Made by a program: the position numbers and the translations under genes. A DNA stretch of 50,677 nucleotides, taken from assembly GCF_001427305.1 (NCBI RefSeq), contig NZ_LMFZ01000018.1, forward strand, positions 1 to 50,677, in the 5' to 3' direction. The notes under the pieces were generated by a model. That model worked only from the letters and a program-made list of their open reading frames with translations. It did no database searches and was not told the DNA's origin. Origin of the DNA: Duganella sp. Root1480D1 (GTDB lineage Bacteria > Pseudomonadota > Gammaproteobacteria > Burkholderiales > Burkholderiaceae_D). Below are positions 35,090 through 43,664 of the stretch, one piece after another. Within the stretch, counting starts at the first letter, position 1. Every line of letters starts with the position of its first letter.

Positions 35090-37099
35090 TCAATTCACGA
35101 CAAACGTCCTGCTGGTACCGGTCAGCCCATACACCGCGCCATTCCAGCCATTTTTGTAATCGCCATAGTGCCGAATGCGATACTGTCCGGTAGGCGCATC
35201 TGAAGGAATATTCCATCCAATGACTGCGCGTGAAGTTCCCCATACCGGGTCTACGCGCTCCCAGCGATAAGTTGTACTCCAATCCCCATCCACCGCCACG
35301 GTGCGCCACGAGGCCCCATCCCAGCGCTGCACCTCGAGGAAGGTTCCATTCAGCCGAAGGTTGTTTTTGGGATGCCCTGTCCAGAACGAGACCTCTACCC
35401 GCTGTCCGCGCGAGTAGCTGGCGTTAGCCTGCCGCTCGACATCTCCAAAGCTCTTGAAGATCGGCGTGTTATCCAGCACCACCCCGGTCTGGAACGACAT
35501 CTGGTTGCCGCTCAAGTCCCGCACCGGTGCACTGCCACCGGCCGCAGTCCCTTGCCGCATCGCCGTAGCCAATTCGTGGAAGCTTTGTTGGTATGCCGCC
35601 AGCGTCCACTTGCCGAAGTGCGTGGAAGCCCCTTCGTAATGCTGCGCGTCGTATTCCTCCGGCGTGGTCACATAACCCGAATAGGCATTCGAATATCCGG
35701 CAAACACCACGTGCCGCACGCTATCCCCCAACGCCGCCTTGACGGTTTCCCGCACGCGCCGCCCGGACATAATGGTGAACTCCGCCGGCGCCGCAATGAT
35801 CGCCAACTGCCCAATCCTCACGATGGAGACCGGCAGCACCTCGGGCGACCAGGGGAAGGGCGCTTGCGTGCCAGTTGACAGCAGCACGGGCTTCACGCCC
35901 TGGCAATCACGCACCCATTGCGGGGCCGGCGCGATAATGCCGCCCAGCGCCTGGAAGAATGGATTGCCCGTCAAATCGCCCTCGTTGAAGCCATCCAGCC
36001 CGCGCCCATCCTCCGTACCTGCCGCGAAAGCGCTGCCGATGGCTGCGGGACAAGTATTGCGCGCCACGCCATCCGCAAAGCGCGCCTCCACTGATACGCG
36101 GGAAAAGTCGATATAGCGCTGCCGGTAGTCCACCGGCCCCGCCAATGGTTCCAGCGTGCCGTTGTAGATAGCCAGCGCCTTCTGCAGCTGGCGCTCGCCG
36201 ATGATGCGTGTGTTATCCAGCTCATTGGCCGTTGGCCCGGTGCCATCCAGGTTCAGGTTCGGCGTCATGTCGCCTGCGTTCGACTGCGCAAAGGCTGCCA
36301 CAAAGTCTCCATCGGAGTTGTAGCGCACGCCCTTCAGCTCATGCTCCCATCGCCATTCCGCATAACCTTTGTTGTCCGGCGTGATCAGGCGGTTCAGCGG
36401 CGTCATCGAAACGCCATGTGTCGCGAACCAGCTGATCACCCCTACGTCATTGCTTCCCTGCTTGAAGCGCAGCACGGTCATTTCTGGATCAATATTGCGG
36501 CCCCAGCGATCACGCTCCGCCTGCGGATTGCGCAGGTAGGCTGGGTTCGAGCGGTTGTTGCTCGCATCGGTCAGTTCACCCTTGCCAATAGCGATGCTGC
36601 CCGGCTTCAGGTCGCGATGGGCCTTGTCGATCGCCGCCACAATGCCGCTGACAATCGCATCGAATGTGCGTGAGTTGAACCCGTAGGTAGTGAAGTTGTA
36701 CAAGGCGTAATGCGAAAAACCGCCCGGCCCGCCATGCGTATGCGTCGCGGACAGGATCACATTCTCCGCCGAATACAAGCTGCCATATCGAGCCTGTAAC
36801 TGCCGTAGCACGGCCTGCTGCACACCCTGGAACACCATGCCCAGGTCATTGTTGACGAACACCATGCGCTTGCCGCTCGCTTGGTCCACTACGATGAAAG
36901 CCCGCGCACGCTGCCGCATATGGATGCCGGCCGTAACCTGCGAGGTCGAGCCATACCCCATCATGCCTACTTCCGCCGCCTCTCCTGTAATGTCGGACAT
37001 GCCGCGCCCGACCAGGAAAGGATCTGCAAATGCCGCACTACAAACCACGCTTGCGCCCAACAGAGAAACCAGACGCACGAATCGAAGTTGTTTCGTCAT
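35090..37099 (-). CDS. Neutral/alkaline ceramidase (CerN-like)
   Basis: A 669-residue secreted enzyme (signal peptide ending SAAFA) that would hydrolyse ceramide to sphingosine and a fatty acid. Family landmarks: GRGMSDITGEAAEVGMMGY opening, zinc site SATHTHGGPGG, ISWFATHGVSM, and the C-terminal immunoglobulin-like domain. In characterised enzymes the nucleophile is the Ser of the hexapeptide GDVSPN; here the DNA reads GDM-T279-PN (codon ACG), a Ser-to-Thr change. A 33-bp element upstream (37130-37162) recurs before the cytochrome c / flavoenzyme / PLP-enzyme operon, which suggests joint regulation. Confidence 0.92.
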   Translation of the reverse strand: MTKQLRFVRLVSLLGASVVCSAAFADPFLVGRGMSDITGEAAEVGMMGYGSTSQVTAGIHMRQRARAFIVVDQASGKRMVFVNNDLGMVFQGVQQAVLRQLQARYGSLYSAENVILSATHTHGGPGGFSHYALYNFTTYGFNSRTFDAIVSGIVAAIDKAHRDLKPGSIAIGKGELTDASNNRSNPAYLRNPQAERDRWGRNIDPEMTVLRFKQGSNDVGVISWFATHGVSMTPLNRLITPDNKGYAEWRWEHELKGVRYNSDGDFVAAFAQSNAGDMTPNLNLDGTGPTANELDNTRIIGERQLQKALAIYNGTLEPLAGPVDYRQRYIDFSRVSVEARFADGVARNTCPAAIGSAFAAGTEDGRGLDGFNEGDLTGNPFFQALGGIIAPAPQWVRDCQGVKPVLLSTGTQAPFPWSPEVLPVSIVRIGQLAIIAAPAEFTIMSGRRVRETVKAALGDSVRHVVFAGYSNAYSGYVTTPEEYDAQHYEGASTHFGKWTLAAYQQSFHELATAMRQGTAAGGSAPVRDLSGNQMSFQTGVVLDNTPIFKSFGDVERQANASYSRGQRVEVSFWTGHPKNNLRLNGTFLEVQRWDGASWRTVAVDGDWSTTYRWERVDPVWGTSRAVIGWNIPSDAPTGQYRIRHYGDYKNGWNGAVYGLTGTSRTFVVN

Positions 37100-37129
37100 G
37101 ACCGTCCCCTTTGCCGCTGCTGTTTGAAA

Positions 37130-37162
37130 AACGACGAACTTGGAGAATAACAGTGTTTTTCT
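37130..37162 (-). promoter_or_regulatory. Element shared with the sphD-like promoter, upstream of ceramidase
   Basis: The 33 bp match 41607-41639 at about 25 of 33 positions by eye; the best blocks on the + strand are AACGAYGAACTTRGA and AACARYGTTTTTC. Read towards the gene it contains AAAAAC-ACT-GTTATT, an inverted repeat with one mismatch. It lies 31-63 bp before the ATG. The nearby block GTTTGAAAAACG (37122-37133) is also found at the other site in opposite orientation. An operator for the adjacent TetR protein is possible. Confidence 0.6.
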
Positions 37163-37284
37163 GTGTCGCCATGACGCTGATCAAAACGCCACAGTAGCAA
37201 GCGAAAAGTGAAACAAGTGTACGAAGATTGCGGACTTGGCGTACAGACCGGGGCGCCACCTTAATCATCGAAAGGTAACAAGAG

Positions 37285-38532
37285 ATGCGGAAAGATGCCC
37301 TCAGCAGGATGCTGGCCACGGAGATTTGCAATGCCAACTCGATCGCCGATGCGCTGTTGATGTACAGGTCCTTCGCCCAATTTCTTACAGAATACAAGTT
37401 CGTATTTGCTGCAGAAAAAGGGGGAGCACCAGGCTTTGCAGTGAACCGTTCCTTCAGCTCAGGTGCGGCAGTGCGTAGTATTTTTGGAACCCCAAATGTG
37501 TTCGTACTGGATCGCCAAACCTTTGCAGACATGGACAAGAATGGCCCTGTTGACTATCCCTTGGATTATTCGATTTCCATGGATACAGAGGCCATGAGCT
37601 ATCTTCACCCTTTCATTGCTGGGAGTCCCAATAACGGCATCCCCGGCGACTTCAAGGAGGTGTTCGCATTCATCGCAGAAGACAAAGTTAACGTTGATCC
37701 AACGCCATATATGTGCGAAAACATCCTTAAGCTGGACGAACAGAAACTGGCCGACGGGGTCTTCAAGACATTGAGATCGTATGAGATCCTTCGAACTTTG
37801 GACAAAAGTCGATTTCACACGAAGGGCGAGATCTGTTCTCTATTGACGGATGCCGAGGTCGATGCTCGCGCATTGGAACTGATTTCTGGAATGTATCGAG
37901 ATCGAAGTAATCATTCAGCGATGGCCGGGCTGCATGCTCGTCATAGCTATTTTTATTTGTGCCTGCTGAAGATGGCAGAGATTCAGATTAAGTCGCCGAG
38001 GCGAAGCACGAAGCACAAGCTCATTGAGTTCATCACTTTCTGTGATGAGGAAATGGCTACCCTGTTTGCTCGGGAAACCGCGATTGCGGCCGCATACTTT
38101 GAAAGAGGGCACGATCTGACATTTTTCGGAAAGATACACAAAGGGAAGAGCCTCCACGAACCGCTCAAGAATATGGCCTGGGACCTTTGCCATGTTCGGC
38201 AACTGGAAGAAGGAATGACGATGTTGCCTGTACGGGAAGCGCGATACTTCTTCACTGCGCTTCTCACTTTCGATAAGCGCCTGATTGAGATCATCGATTT
38301 GTATCCGTTGCGCTCATTCGGGTTCAAGGTCTCCGGGGACGTACAGATCTCGAATTACGGTGGGGACTTGATCGACAATGTATTTACAAGCGATCTGGAC
38401 AGGGCCTCGCTGCGTGAGCGCTTCCTTTCGAGCGGCGCCCTGGATTCTCGTTCGAGTCGCAGGAGCCAAGTTCGAAAGGACCTTCCGGATATTGTTGCAC
38501 GAATGGAGGGCGCTATTGCCAGGTGGAGCTAA
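37285..38532 (+). CDS. Unrecognised protein, AT-richer gene inside the sphingolipid locus
   Basis: A 415-residue soluble protein without signal peptide. It is on the opposite strand to its neighbours and visibly lower in GC. Conserved-looking blocks are NVFVLDRQTF, PLDYSISMDTEAMSYLHPF and, near the C-terminus, KNMAWDLCHVRQLE plus FFTALLTFDKRL. The repeated Asp residues in those blocks remind me of PIN-like nucleases, but I cannot support that assignment. It is flanked by genes that share a regulatory element, so it looks like an insertion between them. A defence role is possible; no function is claimed. Confidence 0.75.
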   Translation: MRKDALSRMLATEICNANSIADALLMYRSFAQFLTEYKFVFAAEKGGAPGFAVNRSFSSGAAVRSIFGTPNVFVLDRQTFADMDKNGPVDYPLDYSISMDTEAMSYLHPFIAGSPNNGIPGDFKEVFAFIAEDKVNVDPTPYMCENILKLDEQKLADGVFKTLRSYEILRTLDKSRFHTKGEICSLLTDAEVDARALELISGMYRDRSNHSAMAGLHARHSYFYLCLLKMAEIQIKSPRRSTKHKLIEFITFCDEEMATLFARETAIAAAYFERGHDLTFFGKIHKGKSLHEPLKNMAWDLCHVRQLEEGMTMLPVREARYFFTALLTFDKRLIEIIDLYPLRSFGFKVSGDVQISNYGGDLIDNVFTSDLDRASLRERFLSSGALDSRSSRRSQVRKDLPDIVARMEGAIARWS

Positions 38533-38559
38533 CTCTCCTGCGTTCTGGTTTGGAATGGC

Positions 38560-39846
38560 CTAGGGCATGGCTGGCAGAACGGGCCAGCGTTCGGCAATGT
38601 TCCCTCCCTCAATAACAACAATATCGCCAAATTGCTGCAATACTGACTCGCTCTGTCTCGGCCGCAAGAACACAAAATCATCCGCCTGCAACTGCTGCGC
38701 GCCCGACCCCAGCAAAGCCTGCTGGTTGGAAGAATTCCCATACAACCGGCTAGGCGCCAGCCCTGCCGGCGACACGGGGTCTGCCATCCAGTTGCCGCCG
38801 TAGACGAAGTACACCCGTTCCTGGTTCACATCCCAAGCGCGAGCAGCATCACCCAGGGTCTCCACGCCGCGCGGCATCTGGAAATGCCGCCCAGCTTTCA
38901 GCACCGGCGTTGCAATGAAAGCTGCTGGAGCAAGGTCCTTCAGCAAATCGGTGTCGAAGTCACTCGGCTTGACCAGCGCCGACCCAAGTGCAACTTCATT
39001 CGCTGCGCCGCTGCCGTCATGCATGCGATAAGTAGGCGACCCGCCCGCATTGAACACGATTCCTTCCAGACTGCCGGCCGGGCGCAAGGCTTGTGTAGCA
39101 AGCCCAGCGTAGTCGCGATAGATCGCTTTGGCATCCACCAGCGCCTTCTCGCGCAGGCTTGCCAGGGGCAGCTTGGGCACGTGCGCGTCGTAGCCCATCA
39201 TCCCGCCCCACTGCAAGCGTGGCTCGTCCCTGAGGATAGCCAGCATCTGCTGCAGCATCTGCGTGCTATCGACCCCGCCGCGATGCAGGCCTACATCAAT
39301 CTCCAGGCTCACGCGCATTTCGAGCTGTTGCGTCCGCGCCAGATCGCGATATTGCGCCAGGCGCTCCGGCGTATCCACAAGCCACTGCAACTGCTTCACA
39401 GGATCGAACTGCCCGCCCTGGAAGCTGCGATAAAACTCCGCCGCCGCCGCTCCCGGCAACGGCTTGCCCAGCAAAAGGTCCACATCTCCACGCTGCGCGG
39501 CAAGCTGTTGCAGATAGGGCAGGTTGAACACCATAAGCCGGCGCGTTTGCATGGTCTGCATCAGCAAGTCCAGCAGGGGCAGGCAGGGCAGGGACTTGGC
39601 CACCAGCCGCAAAGGCAAGCGCCCATCCACATTGTGCATCACCTGGCGCGCATTAGCCAACAGGCGGTCGCGGTCGATGACCATGGTTGGCGTGGCGATC
39701 CCCGCCGCGCGCAAAGCCTTCGAAGCTCGCGCAAAGTACTCCGCATGCGGCGCACCCTTGTCGCGTGGACGAACCGCGAGCGTGGCAGCGCCAACCAGCC
39801 CGGCGCCAATGGCTGTGATCACGGCACGACGTTTCAGCGCCACCAT
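38560..39846 (-). CDS. DSD1-fold PLP enzyme, SphB-like
   Basis: A 428-residue protein with an alanine-racemase-type barrel of the D-threonine aldolase / D-serine dehydratase group. The PLP lysine is K84 (RLVAKSLPCLP); later motifs include EIDVGLHRGG and FNAGGSPTYRMHD. The N-terminus (KRRAVITAIGAGL) looks like a Tat signal, so a folded holoenzyme would be exported. The metal pair HxC or HxD of DSD1 and D-threonine aldolase appears as Q398-x-E400. Together with the overlapping flavoenzyme gene and the cytochrome c gene this matches the sphBCD set induced by sphingosine in Pseudomonas aeruginosa (from memory). Confidence 0.85.
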   Translation of the reverse strand: MVALKRRAVITAIGAGLVGAATLAVRPRDKGAPHAEYFARASKALRAAGIATPTMVIDRDRLLANARQVMHNVDGRLPLRLVAKSLPCLPLLDLLMQTMQTRRLMVFNLPYLQQLAAQRGDVDLLLGKPLPGAAAAEFYRSFQGGQFDPVKQLQWLVDTPERLAQYRDLARTQQLEMRVSLEIDVGLHRGGVDSTQMLQQMLAILRDEPRLQWGGMMGYDAHVPKLPLASLREKALVDAKAIYRDYAGLATQALRPAGSLEGIVFNAGGSPTYRMHDGSGAANEVALGSALVKPSDFDTDLLKDLAPAAFIATPVLKAGRHFQMPRGVETLGDAARAWDVNQERVYFVYGGNWMADPVSPAGLAPSRLYGNSSNQQALLGSGAQQLQADDFVFLRPRQSESVLQQFGDIVVIEGGNIAERWPVLPAMP

Positions 39847-41213
39847 TACGCCACTCCGAACATCGAACGCAGGTGCGGGTTCAGCATGCGCCCCTGCGGA
39901 TCCATCTGCTGCCGCAGCGCCAGGAAATCCTTCCAGCGCGGATAAATCGCCGCCAGCTCCTTCGCTGTCAGGTTATGCAGCTTGCCCCAGTGCGGCCGTC
40001 CGCCATGCTTGCGGAAGATCGGCCCCAGTTCAGACACCAGGTAATCGTAAGCCTCCCCATGCGCCGCATGTACGGCAATGGAGCAACTGTCGCGCATGTA
40101 GAAGGGGCTGAGCCAAGCATCGTCTCCTTTCACGAAGCGGAACTCCATGGGGAAATAGACCTCGTTGCGCTTTTCGAGCGCGGCGATGATCTCCTTAACG
40201 CAGGCAATGCCCGCCTCCCGTGGCACGTGGTATTCGGTCTCGTTGAAGCGCGTTGGCCGCACTGTGGAAAGCAGCTTCCACGATCGATTTTTCGCTTCCT
40301 CGGTAAGGTCTTCATCGATCAACTTGCCGGCTGCCCAGCGCCGCATTTCCGGGAACCTGCCCAGCCAATCGCGCAGCTTGCGTAAGTCGCTCAGCATCTC
40401 CTCGTCCTGCGAATGCGGAACCAGCACATCGCTGCCCTGGTACTCGTCGTGCGCGATGCCTGCCGCATAGCCGGTGAAGGGCAGGTAGTAGAACTCGAAA
40501 TGCCGATGCTTGCGCGCCAGATCGCCTGCCTGCTCCAGCATTTCGCCCACAGGGCGCAGCCACACCTTGCGGTGCAGGCTGAAGGACGGCACCACCCGTA
40601 TGGTCGCCTGTGTGATCACACCCACGCTGCCGAGGGAAACGCGCGCCGCCGCCATCTGCTCCGGATGGCGCTCCTGGTCCCACTCCACCACTTCGCCCTG
40701 AGGCGTAACCAGGCGCAGCGACATCACATCCGCATGCATGGCCTGCAGGTTCGCGCCGGTGCCATGCGTGCCAGTGCTGATGGCGCCTGCCAGTGACTGC
40801 ATGTCGATATCCGGCAGGTTGCGCAATGCCAGGCCAACGCCATCCAGCTCACGCGAAATCGCAGCCAGGCGCGTGCCGGCGCGCAGCGTAGCTGTCATTG
40901 CAGCCTTGTCATGCGACAGCACGCCCGACAGGCGCTCCAGCGAAACTATCGTGCCGTTGGTTGGCACCAGGGGAGTGAAGGAGTGGCCCGCGCCAACACA
41001 GCGCACCGTGCCGCCGGCGTTGCGCAGCAGGTCCGCCAGCGCCTGCTCGTCGGCCGGCGTGGCCAGTGACTGCGCTTGGCATTGCTGCGCCTCTGACCAG
41101 TTCTTCCAGCGGAAGGGACGTGGCACTGCCGGTGCGGCCTGGGCACGGCCCGCAAGTAGGCCAGCCGCCGCAGCCATGGCACCAGCTTTCAGGAAAAGAC
41201 GGCGCTGTTTCAT
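39846..41213 (-). CDS. ALO/gulonolactone-oxidase-type FAD oxidoreductase, SphC-like
   Basis: A 455-residue periplasmic flavoprotein. Tat signal KQRRLFLKAGAMAAAAG. The FAD-binding PCMH domain has GAGH77SF, where His is the covalent FAD site in this family, and GAISTGTHGTG. The C-terminal D-arabinono-1,4-lactone-oxidase domain ends with HWGKLH (408-413). It would oxidise an alcohol carbon and hand electrons to the small cytochrome c encoded just before it (4-bp overlap), rather than to oxygen. It overlaps the PLP-enzyme gene by 1 bp. Substrate assignment to sphingosine rests on the operon match. Confidence 0.9.
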   Translation of the reverse strand: MKQRRLFLKAGAMAAAAGLLAGRAQAAPAVPRPFRWKNWSEAQQCQAQSLATPADEQALADLLRNAGGTVRCVGAGHSFTPLVPTNGTIVSLERLSGVLSHDKAAMTATLRAGTRLAAISRELDGVGLALRNLPDIDMQSLAGAISTGTHGTGANLQAMHADVMSLRLVTPQGEVVEWDQERHPEQMAAARVSLGSVGVITQATIRVVPSFSLHRKVWLRPVGEMLEQAGDLARKHRHFEFYYLPFTGYAAGIAHDEYQGSDVLVPHSQDEEMLSDLRKLRDWLGRFPEMRRWAAGKLIDEDLTEEAKNRSWKLLSTVRPTRFNETEYHVPREAGIACVKEIIAALEKRNEVYFPMEFRFVKGDDAWLSPFYMRDSCSIAVHAAHGEAYDYLVSELGPIFRKHGGRPHWGKLHNLTAKELAAIYPRWKDFLALRQQMDPQGRMLNPHLRSMFGVA

Positions 41214-41566
41214 GTTCCGCTCCTCGCCATGAAGAGCGTCAGCGCGCGCAGGTCGTCTGCGCTGCAGTCATTGCATTGACCCATGGCCGGCATGGCGTTG
41301 AAACCATCGCTCGCATGCTGTACCAGTTGGTCGATTCCTTTCTCCAGGCGCTGTTTCCAGTGCGGCGCAAATCCCGCCAGCGGCGCCCCGCTGCCGTTCC
41401 GCGCATGGCAGACCATGCACGAACGCTCATAGCTCTCCGCCAGCCGCGCATTGACTGGCCGGGAAGTCTCGGCCCATTGCAGGTCGGCTGTAGCCGGCTC
41501 CTGTTTGGCAGCAGAGCAGGCACTCAAGCCCGCCAGCACCATCACCACGCCTAACAACGCTCGCAT
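41210..41566 (-). CDS. Cytochrome c lipoprotein, SphD-like
   Basis: A 118-residue monoheme cytochrome of the c5 type. The leader ends in a lipobox, LSAC, with C17 to be lipidated, so it is probably anchored to a membrane facing the periplasm. Heme motif C50-M-V-C53-H54, distal Met in AMPAMGQ, and the extra pair CNDC typical of c5 cytochromes. It is first in the operon with the flavoenzyme and the PLP enzyme and has the shared 33-bp element 41-73 bp before its ATG. Confidence 0.9.
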   Translation of the reverse strand: MRALLGVVMVLAGLSACSAAKQEPATADLQWAETSRPVNARLAESYERSCMVCHARNGSGAPLAGFAPHWKQRLEKGIDQLVQHASDGFNAMPAMGQCNDCSADDLRALTLFMARSGT

Positions 41567-41606
41567 CGACTCCCCTTCTTCAAGTGGGACAACGTCGAAT
41601 GAGAAT

Positions 41607-41639
41607 AACGATGAACTTAGAAAAAAACAACGTTTTTCA
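41607..41639 (-). promoter_or_regulatory. Element shared with the ceramidase promoter
   Basis: Counterpart of 37130-37162. Read towards the cytochrome c gene it contains AAAAAC-GTT-GTTTTT, a perfect 15-bp inverted repeat, overlapping GTTTGAAAAACG. It lies between the TetR gene and the operon. A TetR operator is the simplest reading. Confidence 0.6.
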
Positions 41640-41677
41640 AACTGGCGAGGTAAGGTATTGTGAAAAAAGCCACAGGG

Positions 41678-42328
41678 TCATGCTGATTTGAATCGATGAA
41701 GGATTCCAGTGAGGAGTACGTCTATTAACGCATCCAAGTGGCGATTGAATTCGTCGTGCTCAAACCAGGGTTCGTTCTCACCAAACACGAGCCGCAGCGA
41801 CACCATGCCGTGAAGGCCTTCCCAGAAGATTTGAGCGGTGGCTTCTGCCTGGTCTGGCGCAATCTGTCCTGCCGCAGCTAGATCAATGAAGAACTGGCAG
41901 GCAAAGGCATATGGATCCTGCGCCAAATTTCCATGTTCAACACGCGAGCTTTCCACCGGTGCGTGGGGCCGACGCTCCATGAAGACCAGTGCGTACTGGT
42001 CAGGGTGGCGCATGCCGAAGGTTACATATGCTCGTCCAACACGACGAATGTTTTCCAGAATTGGCAGGTCTTCATCGACCACATTGCGCATGGCTTTGAC
42101 CAGGTCGAGCAAGTCGCTGTCCATCGCCTGAGTGATCAGGGTGGCTTTATTCTGGAACAGGTTGTAGACAACAGTCGTAGAAAAGCCCGCCTTCTCCGCG
42201 ACTTTTCGCAACGTGATCTCGCGCGCGCCGCCCGTTTTGATCAAGGCGCGCACTGCTTTGATGATGTCCTTGCGACGTTGTTCGGACTCGCGGAGTTTGC
42301 GCAACTCTACGCTGGTTGATTTGTTCAT
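41678..42328 (-). CDS. TetR-family transcriptional regulator
   Basis: A 216-residue regulator. The helix-turn-helix is at about residues 35-65 (REITLRKVAEKAGFSTTVVYNLF without gaps). The C-terminal ligand domain has the PYAFACQFFIDLAAAG and FWEGLHGMVSLRL pattern of the WHG-type group. It precedes the cytochrome c operon on the same strand with a 111-bp gap that contains the shared element. In Pseudomonas the matching genes are controlled by an AraC-type protein, SphR, so a TetR here would be a different solution; regulation is inferred. Confidence 0.9.
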   Translation of the reverse strand: MNKSTSVELRKLRESEQRRKDIIKAVRALIKTGGAREITLRKVAEKAGFSTTVVYNLFQNKATLITQAMDSDLLDLVKAMRNVVDEDLPILENIRRVGRAYVTFGMRHPDQYALVFMERRPHAPVESSRVEHGNLAQDPYAFACQFFIDLAAAGQIAPDQAEATAQIFWEGLHGMVSLRLVFGENEPWFEHDEFNRHLDALIDVLLTGILHRFKSA

Positions 42329-42524
42329 TCAGTCCATTTTTCGGGGAGCGTTCGCGGCTGAGACTACCATGCAGTCATCAGGCATAGCAACGGAAACGCT
42401 GAGTTTTCAGGTTGAAATCATTGGTTTTTAATCAACTTGGTGAAGTAGACTTCAGGTACTGCGTACTTTAAACTGTCGCTCTTTGTCCGCCGTGCAGCGC
42501 GAACTCACCCAGAGATAAGTAAGA

Positions 42525-43664
42525 ATGAAACTCACGGAAGACTCCCCAGCGCATGCGCAACAAGACGGCATATCGCCAATACTCCAAGGCAACGAAAAGC
42601 GCGCCGCCATCGTTAGCAAGAACTTCCGCCGGGAGTTTGCCAGACACTTGGAAGGCCCGGGGACGACGCCGTTGCTGCTGAATGGCGATGCACTCAGTGT
42701 GTTGCGCGAACTGCCTGATGAGAGCGTCGATTTTGCCATGACTTCACCCCCTTACTGGGGCAAGCGAGAGTATGAAAATGGTGGACTCGGACTGGAGCCT
42801 GATTACCGTGACTTCGTCAAGGACTTGGCTGCCATACTCCTTGAATTGAAACGTGTGTTGAAGTGGGAGGGGTCGTTCTGGCTGAATCTCGGCGACACTT
42901 ACAATGGCAAAGGACTGGTGGGAGTGCCGTGGCGAGTCGCATTCGAACTGATTGATAACCAGGGCTGGATACTTCGTAACAGCGTCATCTGGAACAAACT
43001 CAAGGGCGGCATGGACAATAGCAAGGACCGCCTTGGGAACGTGCATGAGAACGTTTTTCACTTCGTAAAAAAGGCGAAGGGCTACTACTACAACGCCGAT
43101 GCGATTCGATCCAAGCCTCGCGAATCCAAGGTTGTGAATGGCGCAATCGTTTCCGCGACTGGCGTTTCCGGCGTTCGCTACAAACGACAAATCGAATTGT
43201 CTACAGCTCTATCCGAGGCTGAAAAAGTAGCTGCCACAGCGGCGCTTGAGAGCATGCTCGCCGATATTGGGGCAGGGCGTGCATCTGATTTCAGGATGGT
43301 CATTAGAAAGCAGCACCGGACTACGCACTCCGACAGTGAAAAAATTTCGGGTCGAGCCAAAGAACTCCGCGACAAAGGGTATTACTTCTTGAAGTACCAT
43401 CCGAAAGGAAGTAAGCCTTATGATGTTTGGGATGTTATTCCGGAAGACACTCAAGGCAGAGACGCACATTTTGCACCGTATCCGGTTGATCTATGCGTTC
43501 TTCCACTTTTGGCGACCTGCCCTCCAGGTGGAGTCGTAATCGATCCATTCTGTGGAACCGGGACCACCCTTGTCGTCGCTAAACGGCTCGGGCTGAAATC
43601 TGTTGGTATAGATATTTCACGACGTTACCTGGAGCTGACCAGCTCACGCCTTGGAGCAGAATAA
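42525..43664 (+). CDS. DNA methyltransferase of the SPPY type, probable N4-cytosine enzyme
   Basis: A 379-residue modification enzyme. The catalytic motif T73-S-P-P-Y-W precedes the SAM-binding motif D340-P-F-C-G-T-G, the order of the beta class; SPPY enzymes usually make N4-methylcytosine. The middle (about 190-290) is the target-recognition region. The restriction gene starts inside its stop codon (TAATG). The neighbour belongs to the NotI family, whose methyltransferase is also an N4-cytosine enzyme. The GC is lower than in the core regions, as is usual for such systems. Confidence 0.93.
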   Translation: MKLTEDSPAHAQQDGISPILQGNEKRAAIVSKNFRREFARHLEGPGTTPLLLNGDALSVLRELPDESVDFAMTSPPYWGKREYENGGLGLEPDYRDFVKDLAAILLELKRVLKWEGSFWLNLGDTYNGKGLVGVPWRVAFELIDNQGWILRNSVIWNKLKGGMDNSKDRLGNVHENVFHFVKKAKGYYYNADAIRSKPRESKVVNGAIVSATGVSGVRYKRQIELSTALSEAEKVAATAALESMLADIGAGRASDFRMVIRKQHRTTHSDSEKISGRAKELRDKGYYFLKYHPKGSKPYDVWDVIPEDTQGRDAHFAPYPVDLCVLPLLATCPPGGVVIDPFCGTGTTLVVAKRLGLKSVGIDISRRYLELTSSRLGAE

